Counted from the stretch's first letter, positions 20,552-31,337 are shown. The stretch is DNA of 64,000 nt from Alphaproteobacteria bacterium (GCA_022822405.1 JAJEBT010000007.1:53042-117041); one strand, 5' to 3'. Translations and numbers: made by a program. Notes: generated from the sequence alone by a model not told the origin.

Positions 20552-21688
20552 ATGCAGACCGCAACAGCAACCGACGCCTTCAGGCTCGGTCACGCCGCGG
20601 ACGCCGACTGGGAAACCCTGACGGATTCCTGTCTGGAGCAGTTCGGGGACGTGCCCGCGGACGCCAATCTCGGGTTCATCTATGTCACCGACCTCCTCGA
20701 TGACGACCTGCCGCTGATCGCTGACCGGTTCCGGGAGCGCACCGGCGTCGAACACTGGACCGGAACCATCGGGCTCGGCGTCATGGTTGGCGGCCAGGAG
20801 TATTTCGGGAGGCCGGCGATTGTCGCCATGGCCGGAGCCCTGCCTGCAAACGGGTTCCGCATCCTTCCCACCATCGACAAGCCCGGCGAGGCGCTTCCCG
20901 ACGACGTGACCGAATGGATCGGCGCGGAAGAGGCGGTGTTCGGCGTCGTCCACGCGGATCCCCGCAATGCCTACGTGGCCGATATCCTGAACTCGATTTC
21001 GGACGACACCGACGCCTTCCTGGTCGGCGGCCTCACGGCCTCGCGCGGACGGCACACGCAGATCGCCGACCGGCTCACCGAGGGCGGCGTATCGGGAGTG
21101 CTCTTCTCGGCCACCGTGCCGGCGACCTGCGGCCTCAGCCAGGGCTGTACGCCGCTGAGCGACATACACGAGGTCAGTCGTGCCAAGGACAATATCCTCA
21201 TCGAGCTCGACGGCCGGCCAGCGCTCGACGTGTTCAAGGAAGACATCGGCGACGTGCTGGCCCGAAATCTCGAGCGGGCCGGTGGCTACATCCACGCCGC
21301 CTTGCCGATAACGGGGGACGACAGCGGCGATTATCTGGTCCGCAATGTCGTCGGCATAGATCCCCAGGAGAAGCTCGTCGCCATAGGCGAGCGGGTGGCA
21401 ACGGGAGACCGGATCATGTTCGTGCGCCGCGACGGCAATGCGGCGGCACAGGATCTCGATCGCATGCTGAACGGGGTCGTCGCCCGCGCCGGCGGATCGC
21501 CGCGGGCAGCACTCTACTATTCCTGCGTTGCCCGGGGCCCCAACCTGTTCGGCAAGAATTCCGAAGAACTCAAGGCGGTACAGACGGCGCTCGGGAGCGA
21601 CGTGCCGCTGGTCGGTTTCTTCGCCAATGGCGAGATCTCCCGAAACCGCCTCTATGGTTATACCGGAGTGCTCACCATTCTCGGCTGA
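20552..21688 (+). CDS. FIST N/C-domain protein
   Basis: 378 aa; AGGAG RBS at 20541; VGGLTASRG, GVLFSATV, AALYYSCVARGPNLFG, GFFANGEIS. Confidence 0.8.
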   Translation: MQTATATDAFRLGHAADADWETLTDSCLEQFGDVPADANLGFIYVTDLLDDDLPLIADRFRERTGVEHWTGTIGLGVMVGGQEYFGRPAIVAMAGALPANGFRILPTIDKPGEALPDDVTEWIGAEEAVFGVVHADPRNAYVADILNSISDDTDAFLVGGLTASRGRHTQIADRLTEGGVSGVLFSATVPATCGLSQGCTPLSDIHEVSRAKDNILIELDGRPALDVFKEDIGDVLARNLERAGGYIHAALPITGDDSGDYLVRNVVGIDPQEKLVAIGERVATGDRIMFVRRDGNAAAQDLDRMLNGVVARAGGSPRAALYYSCVARGPNLFGKNSEELKAVQTALGSDVPLVGFFANGEISRNRLYGYTGVLTILG

Positions 21689-22067
21689 GGGCGGATGGCT
21701 CTTTCGCGTGCCATAGCGCCCATCGCCATCGACGCCAGGTCCGCCTCCGTCAGGGCGGCATGTGCCGGCGCAGTACTGGCCGGCATCGCCTGATGCTCCT
21801 GAGGCTGTTCGGAGGTCAGATCACAGGAGTGTCGATCCACGCTCCCGCGCGGGTGTTGTGTCAGATGTTTTCCGCAATCTCGATCGTGGTATGGATCCCG
21901 GGTGTGGCGCTGCCGTCCATGCGGGCAGAAGCGCCCCGGACTGTCACTACGGCAATGCCGCGAACGTCCCCGGCCTCTTGATCGGATCCGTCCAACCGCA
22001 GAAAATCCCTCGCTCCGGCTGCCTGCCGCCCACCGCCAGCAGCGGCCACATTTCGGGAGGTCTCGGG

Positions 22068-22616
22068 ATGGTCCGCCTGTTCGTCGCTCTCGGACTGCCC
22101 GAGAGCATCCGGCTCCGCCTCGCCACGCTGGCCGGCGGCATCGACGGCGCGCGCTGGGTACCGCCGGAAAATCTCCACATCACCCTGCGTTTCATCGGCG
22201 AAGTCCCGGAAGACCTGATCGCCGACGTGGCGGACGCGCTCGGCGCGATCCGGATGCCGCCGCTCACCGTGACGCTGCGCGGCGCCGGGCATTTCAGCTC
22301 CGGGAAGAAGACACGCGCGGTCTGGATCGGGGTCGAGAAAACCGAAGAGCTCGCCACGCTCCAAGCCAGGATCGAGCGCGCAGTGACCGGGGGCGGGCTC
22401 GATCCGGAACGGCGCAAGTTCATGCCGCACGTCACCATCGGCCGGTTGAGGCAGGCGCGCGCCGACCATGTCCGCTCCTGGCTCGAAGCCAATGGCGCGT
22501 TCGAGGAAGCTCCCTTCGAGGCGGACCGCTTCATCCTGTACGAAAGCAGGCTTGGACGATCCGGTCCGAGCTACCTGCCGCTCGCGGAGTTCGCCCTGGC
22601 GCCCGACCCGCGGTAA
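22068..22616 (+). CDS. thpR: RNA 2',3'-cyclic phosphodiesterase (2'-5' RNA ligase family)
   Basis: MVRLFVALGLPESIRLRL; paired HxTx motifs HITLRF and HVTIGR. Confidence 0.9.
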   Translation: MVRLFVALGLPESIRLRLATLAGGIDGARWVPPENLHITLRFIGEVPEDLIADVADALGAIRMPPLTVTLRGAGHFSSGKKTRAVWIGVEKTEELATLQARIERAVTGGGLDPERRKFMPHVTIGRLRQARADHVRSWLEANGAFEEAPFEADRFILYESRLGRSGPSYLPLAEFALAPDPR

Positions 22617-22643
22617 CACCAGCCGGCGCATCGGGGATGATGA

Positions 22644-22841
22644 CTAAGGTGTGCGCTCGCCGAGCTTCACCAGGCGCCGCCTGAGTTCCTGTTCGAGCCG
22701 GCCTCGGCGGAACGGTGTCAGCTTGCGCCATTCTCCGATCTCAGCGGCGGTCCTGCCACAGCCCAGGCACCAGCCCGTCTTCGGGTCGGGACGGCAGATG
22801 TCGATGCATGGAGATTGCGCACGTTTTGCGCCCCGTTTCAT
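22644..22841 (-). CDS. DUF1289 domain-containing small protein
   Basis: 65 aa; [29 protein letters not shown] Cys motif. Confidence 0.85.
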   Translation of the reverse strand: MKRGAKRAQSPCIDICRPDPKTGWCLGCGRTAAEIGEWRKLTPFRRGRLEQELRRRLVKLGERTP

Positions 22842-22875
22842 GGAAGAACCCCGCTCCGAGTTTCTCCGTTCGCGC

Positions 22876-23925
22876 TCACGATGGAGCCCGCCAGTCGGAC
22901 AGGCTCATTCGACCGACAAAACCGTCCTCGGTACCGAGTGCGAGATGCCGCCCATCCGCCGACCAGGCGAGCGCGGTCACAGCACCCTTGCCTGGTCGCC
23001 TGACCAGAACCGCTTGATCGCGGTCGATCTGCACGAGGATGGCGGCACCGTCCTCATATCCGGCGGCGACCACGTCATGCCGGGGGTGGGCAGCCACCAC
23101 CGTCACCACACCCTCGAAGCCCCACCCGAGGTCGAGGGGCGCCTTACCCATGGGGCCGTTCTTACCGTGGAAAGGCCAACAAACGACGGCCTCCGCGCCA
23201 CTGGTCGCCAAATACCTTCCCTTCGGCAGCCAGCTCATCGACTTGACCTTCACAGGGTAGCCAGACATCCGCATATCAGCGCCGTCGGAGACACGCCAAC
23301 CGTGCAGCTCGTTCTCCTGCATTGCGGTGACGATGTACTTCCCGTCCGGGCTCCAGGTCAGGTTAAGGTGCGAGCCCGACCAGCTGAGTCGTTTAGGCTC
23401 CTGCGTGCCGCCCTTCGCCCACCAGAGGCTGATTCCGCCATAGTGCGCGGCGGCGATCCGTTTTCCTTTCGGATCGAACGCCAGACCGCCGACCGTGTTT
23501 GCATGATCGAACGTTCCAACCGGTCTTCCATCTTGCGCGAAAAGGGAAACTGTCTTGCCGAAGGCCGCCGCGCATAGTCCCGATGCCCTGCTGATCACAA
23601 TCGGTTCGACCCATCGCCGCGAAATGGCTGCAATTTCGGCGGTCTCGCCGTTGGTATCGGTGCTCACCAGCCGAGTATCGTCTCCACCTGTCAGAACGCG
23701 CTGCTCCCCCAAGTCGACGGCCAGCGAAAGACAGGCTCCGTCATGCACCGAAACGAAGGACGGAGGATCAGTGCTTTCGCTGTTGATAAACGCGACCCGA
23801 CCGTCCCCGAGTGCTGCCGCGAGCAGTCCCTCCTCAAGGAACGCAACGCCCACCACATAAGCGCTGAGCGTCCGACCGGTGCCGACGCGATCAAGCAGCG
23901 ACGTCTTGCGCTGTTCGGCGGACAA
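22876..23925 (-). CDS. WD40 repeat protein downstream of the COG0523 GTPase
   Basis: 349 aa; repeated units such as [65 protein letters not shown] start within the GTPase ORF. Confidence 0.82.
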   Translation of the reverse strand: MSAEQRKTSLLDRVGTGRTLSAYVVGVAFLEEGLLAAALGDGRVAFINSESTDPPSFVSVHDGACLSLAVDLGEQRVLTGGDDTRLVSTDTNGETAEIAAISRRWVEPIVISRASGLCAAAFGKTVSLFAQDGRPVGTFDHANTVGGLAFDPKGKRIAAAHYGGISLWWAKGGTQEPKRLSWSGSHLNLTWSPDGKYIVTAMQENELHGWRVSDGADMRMSGYPVKVKSMSWLPKGRYLATSGAEAVVCWPFHGKNGPMGKAPLDLGWGFEGVVTVVAAHPRHDVVAAGYEDGAAILVQIDRDQAVLVRRPGKGAVTALAWSADGRHLALGTEDGFVGRMSLSDWRAPS

Positions 23926-24884
23926 ACTCTTGCGAGGCAGGCATCGAACTGCTCACGCAGTTCCAACTCATAAATGTTTCGTCCGAGGAAGACCAAGCGA
24001 CTCTCTCGGTCCTCGTCTGGGCTCCACGGCTTCGTGAAGTTACTTTCCATCAGCATATGGACCGCCTGGACGACATACTGCTTGTCCTGACCAGCGATCG
24101 ACAAGATCCCTTTGGTTCGCAGAAGGTCTTGACCACGCTCGACAAGCAGGCGCTGCAACCACTCTATGAGGCGGGTTCTGTTCAAGGGCCGGTCGGTGCG
24201 CAGGCAGACGCTCTTTACAGCGTCGTCGTGTTCATGGTCGTCTTCCGAAAGAAAGTCCGGCTCGATCGCCAGTATGCGATCAAGATCGAAGGCTCGGCGC
24301 CCCAGAACCGTGTCAAGCCCCACCTCGCATCGCTCCGTGCGATGGATAACCGCTGTCGCATTGATCGAACGGATGCGCGTTTCCACCTGCGCCAGTTCAT
24401 CGGCCGACACAAGATCTGTCTTGTTAAGAAGGAGAACGTCGGCAAAGGCAATCTGTTCCAGCGCCTCATGGCTGTCTTCCAGCCGCTGGACGACATGGCG
24501 GGCGTCGACCACCGTCACGATCGAATCGAGCCACGTCCGTCGCCGAACGTCGTCGTCCACGAAGAAGGTCTGAGCAACTGGCGCGGGATCGGCAAGGCCG
24601 GTGGTCTCGATGAGGATTCCATCGAAGCTGCCTTGCCGTTTCATCAAACCGCCAAGAATCCGGATCAGATCCCCGCGTACGGTGCAGCAGATGCAACCGT
24701 TGTTCATCTCGAACACTTCCTCGTCAGCGTCGACCACGAGGTCGTTGTCGATGCCGATTTCGCCGAACTCGTTGACAACGACGGCGTATTTCTTGCCGTG
24801 CTCCTCGGTCAGAATACGGTTCAGGAGCGTCGTCTTGCCGGCACCGAGATAGCCGGTCAGAACGGTAACGGGGATCTGGTTCAT
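23691..24884 (-). CDS. CobW/COG0523-family metallochaperone GTPase (last ~78 codons read through into the WD40 gene, other frame)
   Basis: MNQIPVTVLTGYLGAGKTTLLNRIL; GCICC metal motif (NNGCICCTVRGDL); LLNKTDLV; CobW_C end REQFDACLA. Confidence 0.88.
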   Translation of the reverse strand: MNQIPVTVLTGYLGAGKTTLLNRILTEEHGKKYAVVVNEFGEIGIDNDLVVDADEEVFEMNNGCICCTVRGDLIRILGGLMKRQGSFDGILIETTGLADPAPVAQTFFVDDDVRRRTWLDSIVTVVDARHVVQRLEDSHEALEQIAFADVLLLNKTDLVSADELAQVETRIRSINATAVIHRTERCEVGLDTVLGRRAFDLDRILAIEPDFLSEDDHEHDDAVKSVCLRTDRPLNRTRLIEWLQRLLVERGQDLLRTKGILSIAGQDKQYVVQAVHMLMESNFTKPWSPDEDRESRLVFLGRNIYELELREQFDACLARVCPPNSARRRCLIASAPVGRSALMWWALRSLRRDCSRQHSGTVGSRLSTAKALILRPSFRCMTEPVFRWPSTWGSSAF

Positions 24885-25117
24885 GGGTTCCTTCTCCTTC
24901 AATGTCTGAGGCCGTTCAGTAGCACCCAACGACCTGTGTTCAGTTCACCGATGCCGGCGGAAGGCGCTGTTCGGGACTCAGCGTGCGTTGCAGAGGGACA
25001 TCGCCAGAGCAACCCGTTGAGTCGGCGCATGCTGCCCGCAGCAGCTGGAATCGGTACAGGGCGGGACTGGATCGACGGGAGCGCCACGGCCCTGTCCCTT
25101 CTCGCGTCAAGATATAA

Positions 25118-25131
25118 AATGTTATAACGTT
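25118..25131. promoter_or_regulatory. Putative Zur-box-like palindrome upstream of the COG0523/WD40 unit
   Basis: AATGTTATAACGTT, core perfect palindrome GTTATAAC, ~235 bp upstream of the GTPase start. Confidence 0.5.
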
Positions 25132-25198
25132 GCGTATCTTGATTGCAATAGCCAAGTGTGCCCGAATACCGGGCGTGGCCCCGAGAATGCCGCCGGAT

Positions 25199-25798
25199 TC
25201 ACGCGCTTGGGCGCGATTCGGCAAATTCCGGATATTCGGCGTTGAACTCCGCGAGCCAGCCGACGAGCCCGGGATAGCCCTCGCGCCACACGAAGGGCTT
25301 GCGGAAATCGAGATATTCGAGCGCGCAGGCGAGCCCGATGGCGCCGACCGTCGGCGGCCGGAGTCCGGGCGGCGCGGCCTCGCTCGCCGCGAGCGCGCGG
25401 GCGATCTTGCCGCGCTGGAAGTCGAGCCACGGCTCGTACGGCTCGAGGTCGGGACGATACCGGCCTTCATAGACGATCAACAGCGCGGCCTCGAGAATGC
25501 CGTCGGCTAGCGCCGCCTGGCGGAGCACCTCGAACTTCGCGGCGCTCTCTGCCGGGATGATGCGGCCGCCGCCCGCGGCCTCGTCGAGGAACTGGAGAAT
25601 CACGCGGCTGTCGAACAGCGTCCGCCCATCCTCGAGCTCGAGTATCGGCACCTTGCCGAGCGGGTTGCAGCTCTGGACGAGGTTCTCATCGTCGGCCTCG
25701 CGGAACTCCATCGTACCGTCGAGGCCGAGATGCCGGGCGGCGAAGAGGATCTTGCGCCCGAACGGCGACGGCTGGCGCGAATGCAGGGTGAACGTCAT
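25199..25798 (-). CDS. Glutathione S-transferase family protein
   Basis: MTFTLHSRQPSPFGRKILFAARHLGL...NPLGKVPILELEDGRTLFDSRVILQFLDE. Confidence 0.88.
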   Translation of the reverse strand: MTFTLHSRQPSPFGRKILFAARHLGLDGTMEFREADDENLVQSCNPLGKVPILELEDGRTLFDSRVILQFLDEAAGGGRIIPAESAAKFEVLRQAALADGILEAALLIVYEGRYRPDLEPYEPWLDFQRGKIARALAASEAAPPGLRPPTVGAIGLACALEYLDFRKPFVWREGYPGLVGWLAEFNAEYPEFAESRPSA

Positions 25799-26802
25799 GA
25801 GTCCTGCAGCCAGCCGGGGGCCGGCAGTCCCTTCTCTTCCAGGAATTTCGGATTGAACAGTTTCGACTGGTAGCGCTGGCCGCCATCGCACAGGATCGTG
25901 ACAATGGTGTGACCGGGGCCCAGGTCGCGCGCGAGGCGGATGGCGCCGGCGACGTTGATGCCCGACGATCCGCCGAGGCAGAGCCCTTCCTCGCGCAGCA
26001 GATCGAATATGACGGGAAGCGCCTCGTTGTCCAGTATGCGATAGGGGTGGTCGACCTTGGCCTGGGCGACATTCGCGGTCACCCGGCCCTGGCCGATGCC
26101 CTCGGTGATCGACGAGCCCTCACTCGCCAGCTCCCCGGTACTGAAATAGCTGTACATCGCGGCGCCCTCGGGATCGGCGAGGCCGATCGCCACCTCCGGA
26201 TTCTGCTCCTTGAGATACGTCGAAATGCCGGCGAGCGTGCCGCCGGTGCCTATGGCGCAGATGAAACCGTCGACGCGGCCGTCGGTCTGGCGCCAGATCT
26301 CCGGGCCGGTGGACCGGTAGTGCCCCTGCCAGTTCGCCGGATTGTCCCACTGGTTGGCCCAGATCGCGCCGTTGGACTCCTTTTCCGCGTAGTCCGCCGC
26401 AACGCGCTCGGACACCCGGACATAGTTGCCGGGATCACGGTAGGGCTTTGCCGGGACCGGCATGAGTTCCGCGCCGCACAGGCGCAGCATGTCCATCTTC
26501 TCGCGGCTCTGGGTCTCGGGAATGACGATGACGGTGCGGTAGCCGCGCGCATTGGCGACGAGCGCAAGCCCGATTCCGGTATTGCCAGCGGTGCCTTCGA
26601 CGATCACGCCGCCGGGCTTCAGGAGGCCCCGTTCCTCAGCGTCCAGGATCATGTAGAGCGCGGCGCGATCCTTGACCGACCCTCCCGGATTCAGAAACTC
26701 GGCCTTGCCGTAGATCTCGCAGCCGGTGCTCTCCGACGCCCGCCGCAACCTGATCAGCGGCGTATTGCCGACGCTCCCCGTAAAACCGTCTCGCGTATCC
26801 AT
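25795..26802 (-). CDS. cysK: Cysteine synthase A
   Basis: 335 aa; GNTPLIRL, LNPGGSVKDRAA PLP lysine, GTAGNTGIGLA, GTGGTLAGIS; next to cysE. Confidence 0.9.
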   Translation of the reverse strand: MDTRDGFTGSVGNTPLIRLRRASESTGCEIYGKAEFLNPGGSVKDRAALYMILDAEERGLLKPGGVIVEGTAGNTGIGLALVANARGYRTVIVIPETQSREKMDMLRLCGAELMPVPAKPYRDPGNYVRVSERVAADYAEKESNGAIWANQWDNPANWQGHYRSTGPEIWRQTDGRVDGFICAIGTGGTLAGISTYLKEQNPEVAIGLADPEGAAMYSYFSTGELASEGSSITEGIGQGRVTANVAQAKVDHPYRILDNEALPVIFDLLREEGLCLGGSSGINVAGAIRLARDLGPGHTIVTILCDGGQRYQSKLFNPKFLEEKGLPAPGWLQDS

Positions 26803-26851
26803 GCTCGATACCCCGCCTTGCCCTGCCGCGCATCCCGGTCCGGAAACCGCT

Positions 26852-27577
26852 TCACGGTCCGACCGTATCTCCCGTGCCCAAATCCCCGGATGCGGACGGT
26901 GACGATGCCGTTTCCCGTCCGCGTTCCAGGTCGTCGATCCGCACCCTGAGAGCCTGGATCTCGCCCATCACGCCCTCGACCGTTCTCGCAACGGGATCGG
27001 GCAGGTCGCCGCGGGGCACGCCATAGGCGGCAAACCGGGGATCGGAGCCGGTCCGGTCCCGCGCCTGCGCCTGCCGGGCGGGTATGCCGACCATCGTCAC
27101 CCCCGCCGCGACATCCGCCAGCACCACCGCGTTGGCACCGATCAGCGCGCCGTCGCCGACCGTGATCGGCCCGAGAACCTGCGCCCCGGCGCCGACGACG
27201 ACGCCGTTGCCGATGGTCGGGTGGCGCTTGGCCTTCTCCAGCGTCACGCCGCCGAGAGTGACGCCATGATAGAGCGTGACATCGTCGCCGATCTCCGCGG
27301 TCTCGCCGATCACGCAGCCCATGCCATGATCTATGAACAGGCGGCGCCCGAGCCTGGCCGCGGGATGAATCTCGATGCCGGTCAGGAACCTCCCGACAGT
27401 CGAAAGAAAACGGCCGAGAAAGAACAGCCGCACACTCCAGCAGAAATGGGCCAAATGATGGAGTAGCAGCGCATGGAACCCCGGATAGCAGAAGATCACC
27501 TCGAGGCGCGAACGCGCAGCCGGGTCCTTCTCCATGATCACCCGGACATCCTCAGTCAGTCGCCGCAGCCACGCCAT
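26852..27577 (-). CDS. cysE: Serine O-acetyltransferase
   Basis: 241 aa; hexapeptide repeats, [43 protein letters not shown]. Confidence 0.92.
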   Translation of the reverse strand: MAWLRRLTEDVRVIMEKDPAARSRLEVIFCYPGFHALLLHHLAHFCWSVRLFFLGRFLSTVGRFLTGIEIHPAARLGRRLFIDHGMGCVIGETAEIGDDVTLYHGVTLGGVTLEKAKRHPTIGNGVVVGAGAQVLGPITVGDGALIGANAVVLADVAAGVTMVGIPARQAQARDRTGSDPRFAAYGVPRGDLPDPVARTVEGVMGEIQALRVRIDDLERGRETASSPSASGDLGTGDTVGP

Positions 27578-27869
27578 GGTTCAGGCTCCGCTCTTTTCAG
27601 ATGTTCAGATGTCACTTAGGACGGAGTCCGGCTCTCATCAAGTGCAGGACTCTGAAATCGGACCACGGAACCGGTCTGCCAGCAAACCGTCCCGGCGGCG
27701 CGCCCGGCCACCGGTGCGGGACTTGCCCAAGACCGTTCCCGCCCCCGACAAGGGAACGGGTGCCGCCTTTGACGGCGCGCGCCCGGGAGGATTGCGGCCG
27801 GGGCTGTGACGGAACGCCCTCGAACCTGTACGGTGCCGGCGGCAGCCACTGCAGTTCGGAAGATGCCGG

Positions 27870-29711
27870 TTGTCGTGGATTGGAGGGCAGAACGTGGAGT
27901 CATCGGCAGGCCATGTGCCCCATCGAGTCGTCCGTGAGGAACGCCGCGACGGGACAATTTTCCTGCAGTCGGGTCTCGAACTCGGACCGGTCGCGCACAC
28001 GACGGTCGACTGGTTGAATCGCTGGGCCACCGAGGCGCCCGACCGCGTCTTCATCGCGGAGAGGAGCGGCGACGGATGGCGGGAGGTCACCTATTCCGAG
28101 ATGGCCCAGCTGGTCCGGGCCGCCGCCGAAGGCCTCCTTGCCCGGGGGATCGGGTACGGCAGCCCGGTCGTCGTGCTGTCGGGGCCGTCGGTCGATCATG
28201 CGATCCTGGCGCTTGCGGCGCAGACCGTCGGCGCCCCGCTGGTGCCGTTGGCCGAGCAATACTCGCTCCTGCCCGAGGCCCGGCCCAGGTTGCGCTATTG
28301 CACCGGCAAGGTACGCCCCGCGATGGTCTATGCCGCCGACGCGGAGGCCTACGGGCCGGCCCTCGCGCTCGACATCTTCGACGGTGTGCAGAAATTCGCG
28401 AGCCGCGCGGGCGGCGGCGACACCGCCGCGTTTTCCGATCTTCTGAAGGGCGAGCCGGCGGCGGATGTCGACGCCGCCTTCGCCCGGGTCAGCCCCGACA
28501 CGCTCGCCAAGATCCTCTTTACCTCCGGCTCCACCTCCGACCCCAAGGGCGTGCCCCAGACCCAGCGGATGCTGACCATCAACCAGGCGCAATACCTCGC
28601 CTGCCTGCCCCTGCTCGGACGCAAGCCCCACAAGCTCCTCAGCTGGCCGCCCTGGAACCACGTGTTCGCCGGCAATTCCGATTTCAACATGATGCTGGCG
28701 AACGGCGGCAGCCTCTATCTCGACGACGGCAAACCGGCCGGCCGGCTGTTCGAGCGTTCGCTCGAGAATCTCCGCATGCACCCGGGAACGCTGGCCATCG
28801 ACCTGCCCGTCGCCCATGCGCTCACCGTCCGGGCGATGCGGGCGGATGCGGAGCTGCGCCGCGCCTATTTCCGCGATCTCGACATGTTCTTCTATGCCGG
28901 CGCGTCGCTTCCCGCGGACGTCTGGTCGGCGATCGAGGAGATGGCGATGGCGGAGCGCGGAGAGGTGCCCCTGATGATCTCGGGCTGGGGCATGACCGAG
29001 ACCGCACCCTGCGCGGTACTCTACCACCAGAGGGGCGCCGCGTCCGGGATGGTCGGGGTGCCGGTTCCCGAGGTGACGGCAAAGCTGATTCCCCTCGGCA
29101 ACGACCGCCACGAGCTGAGGGTCAGGGGTCCCAACGTGATCGACGGGTATTTCGAGGATCCTGACCGGACCGCCGCGAGCTTCGACGAGGAGGGATTCTT
29201 CGTCACCGGGGACGCGATCCGTCTTGTCGACCCGGACGACGACACGCGGGGACTGTTTTTCGACGGCCGGCTTACAGAAGATTTCAAGCTGACCACCGGC
29301 ACCTGGGTCCGGGCGAGCGTTCTGCGCATCGAGGCGATGGCGGCGCTTTCGGGCCTGGTTCAGGACATCGTCGTTGTGGGCGAAGGCCGTGAGGAGATCG
29401 GCCTGCTGGTCTTTCCGGCGACGGGCCGCTGCGCCGGCGCTTCGACGGACCCCGACGGAGCGGTGCTGGACGAGGCCTTTGCCGCCGAACTCCGGACCGT
29501 GCTGGAGGGGCTCGCTGCACAAGCGACGGGCTCGTCGAAGCGCATCGCCCGCGCCATCGTGCTCGCCGAGCCGCCTTCGGTCGGCGCCGGAGAGATCACG
29601 CCCAAGGGGAGCCTCAACGTTCGAACCGTCACGACCCTGCGCGCCGGCCTCGTGGAGCGCCTCTACGACGACCGGAATCCGGCGGCAATCCGGCTGGCCG
29701 AAGGCGAATGA
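27870..29711 (+). CDS. Feruloyl-CoA synthase-like AMP-dependent acyl-CoA ligase
   Basis: 613 aa; ILFTSGSTSDPKGVPQTQRMLTINQAQY, GWGMTETAPCA, FFVTGDAIRLVD. Confidence 0.85.
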   Translation: MSWIGGQNVESSAGHVPHRVVREERRDGTIFLQSGLELGPVAHTTVDWLNRWATEAPDRVFIAERSGDGWREVTYSEMAQLVRAAAEGLLARGIGYGSPVVVLSGPSVDHAILALAAQTVGAPLVPLAEQYSLLPEARPRLRYCTGKVRPAMVYAADAEAYGPALALDIFDGVQKFASRAGGGDTAAFSDLLKGEPAADVDAAFARVSPDTLAKILFTSGSTSDPKGVPQTQRMLTINQAQYLACLPLLGRKPHKLLSWPPWNHVFAGNSDFNMMLANGGSLYLDDGKPAGRLFERSLENLRMHPGTLAIDLPVAHALTVRAMRADAELRRAYFRDLDMFFYAGASLPADVWSAIEEMAMAERGEVPLMISGWGMTETAPCAVLYHQRGAASGMVGVPVPEVTAKLIPLGNDRHELRVRGPNVIDGYFEDPDRTAASFDEEGFFVTGDAIRLVDPDDDTRGLFFDGRLTEDFKLTTGTWVRASVLRIEAMAALSGLVQDIVVVGEGREEIGLLVFPATGRCAGASTDPDGAVLDEAFAAELRTVLEGLAAQATGSSKRIARAIVLAEPPSVGAGEITPKGSLNVRTVTTLRAGLVERLYDDRNPAAIRLAEGE

Positions 29712-29791
29712 CCCCTATCCGAGAGACGCTGCCTCCGCGTGATCCTTCCCGATCGCGGACGCGGCAAGCCTGCCAGAGGATCGCTTCGCGT

Positions 29792-30700
29792 TTATGGATC
29801 GTCCCAGGATCTCCGCATGCGCTCGCCGATGTCGCAACCCCCGGGATAGACATATCCGCCCGGTGACCGGTGCGGACGCCCGGTCGACGACACCCGGACG
29901 AGATGGGCGGAAAGATCCCCATCGCTTCCCGGTGCGGTTCCCGCAATCTCCAGGACCAGCTTCCGCCGTATCGCACGCGCGAAATCCTCGAAACTGTTCG
30001 CGACCACGATGAACGCACCGGGCCCGCCGATCACGCAGCCCCGGTAATACTTGTCCAGGTCCGGCAGGTGGAACCTGCTGCTGTACGGGCCGCTCCGGTT
30101 GATGATGGGAAGCCCGTTGATGGTGATCCGCCGGGACACGGTGGCGTCGCGGACCGCGTCGACGAGACGTCCATGATTGTTCGGCCCGTCGCCGGAGACG
30201 TCTATCACGCGCCGCGTTCCATCGAGGGCGTTCGACTCGATCATCTCCCGGGCCAGTTCGATGGCGTCGCTGATCGAGGTTCGGCGGCCAAACGTCAACG
30301 GCGCCTCAAGCAGGCGGGAGGCGAATGCCTCGGCGCTCCCGCGGTCGTGAACGAGTGTCCAGTCGATGACGACCCGATTGAAGGCGCGGCTCGAATAATC
30401 GATGTAGGCCACGCCGATCCTGCCGAGAAAACCCGAGGTGATTGCGCGGATGACCTCCGGGTTTCGGAACGCAGCGGCGACCCCCCGCCGCTGCAGCAGG
30501 GCTTCCTCCTGGTCTATGCTTCGCGAGACGTCGGTTGAAATGACGAGTTCGAGATCGACGGCCTGCGCTGCCGCCACCGTGGCGGTCACGAGGGCCGAGG
30601 CTGCCAGCACACCCGTGGCGAGCACCAGCCCCGCACCGCGCCGCAGCGTTCCCGTTACACCGCATCCCTTCATCCGACCGGTCCCTGCCATGTCATCCAC
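29792..30700 (-). CDS. DUF1194 (VWA-like) secreted protein
   Basis: 302 aa; signal peptide; VDLELVISTDVSRSIDQEEALLQRRGVAAAFRNPEV; TRRVIDVSGDGPNN. Confidence 0.85.
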   Translation of the reverse strand: MDDMAGTGRMKGCGVTGTLRRGAGLVLATGVLAASALVTATVAAAQAVDLELVISTDVSRSIDQEEALLQRRGVAAAFRNPEVIRAITSGFLGRIGVAYIDYSSRAFNRVVIDWTLVHDRGSAEAFASRLLEAPLTFGRRTSISDAIELAREMIESNALDGTRRVIDVSGDGPNNHGRLVDAVRDATVSRRITINGLPIINRSGPYSSRFHLPDLDKYYRGCVIGGPGAFIVVANSFEDFARAIRRKLVLEIAGTAPGSDGDLSAHLVRVSSTGRPHRSPGGYVYPGGCDIGERMRRSWDDP

Positions 30701-30992
30701 GGTGGCCGACGCTGATCACCCAGAGCATAGACAAGCCGGAGCGCTTAGTCGACATGCACGGCCGATCGGCAAGGGACCTGATGCAGGGAGCATGATCGAA
30801 GATCACAAGCCGGTAATCGGGCCGGAGAAGAAAGCGGGACCGGCCCCGGTCGGGGCATTGTTCGGCGCTCCTGGCAGGCCGTCCCGCGCCGGGCGGCCGC
30901 GATTGGCGGCGGGCAGCTGAAATGTAGAATGGCATCTTCGGAAGAAGCATGACCCGAGAGGCTTCTGCACGAGCCCGGGCGAGGATCGGACA

Positions 30993-31337
30993 ATGGCCGG
31001 CAACGGAGAAATCGACATCGGGGCGATGCGTGCGCTGCTCGCCGAGGAGCGGAACGCCCTCGTCCGCGCCAGTGCCGCGACGGCAGAAGACCGCGCCCCG
31101 GTCGAGCTCGACCAGCCGGCGATGGGCCGGCTTTCGCGGATGGACGCGATGCGGGCGCAGGGGATGGCCGAGGCCTCCGAGGCGCGGCGCCGAGCACGCC
31201 TGTCGCGCATCGACGCCGCCGTCGGGCGGATCGAGGACGGAAGCTTTGGCGAGTGCCTCGAATGCGGCGAGCCGATCCCGCAACGCCGCCTCGAAATCGA
31301 CCCCGCCGCCACCCTCTGCGTGTCCTGCGCCGGCTGA
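30993..31337 (+). CDS. TraR/DksA-family zinc-finger protein
   Basis: 114 aa; RIDAAVGRIEDGSFGECLECGEPIPQRRLEIDPAATLCVSCAG (CxxC...CxxC). Confidence 0.9.
   Translation: MAGNGEIDIGAMRALLAEERNALVRASAATAEDRAPVELDQPAMGRLSRMDAMRAQGMAEASEARRRARLSRIDAAVGRIEDGSFGECLECGEPIPQRRLEIDPAATLCVSCAG

Noticed and set aside
27900-29522. 540-aa minus-strand ORF opposite the feruloyl-CoA synthase-like gene
   Set aside because: Antisense shadow in high-GC DNA; no recognisable motifs.
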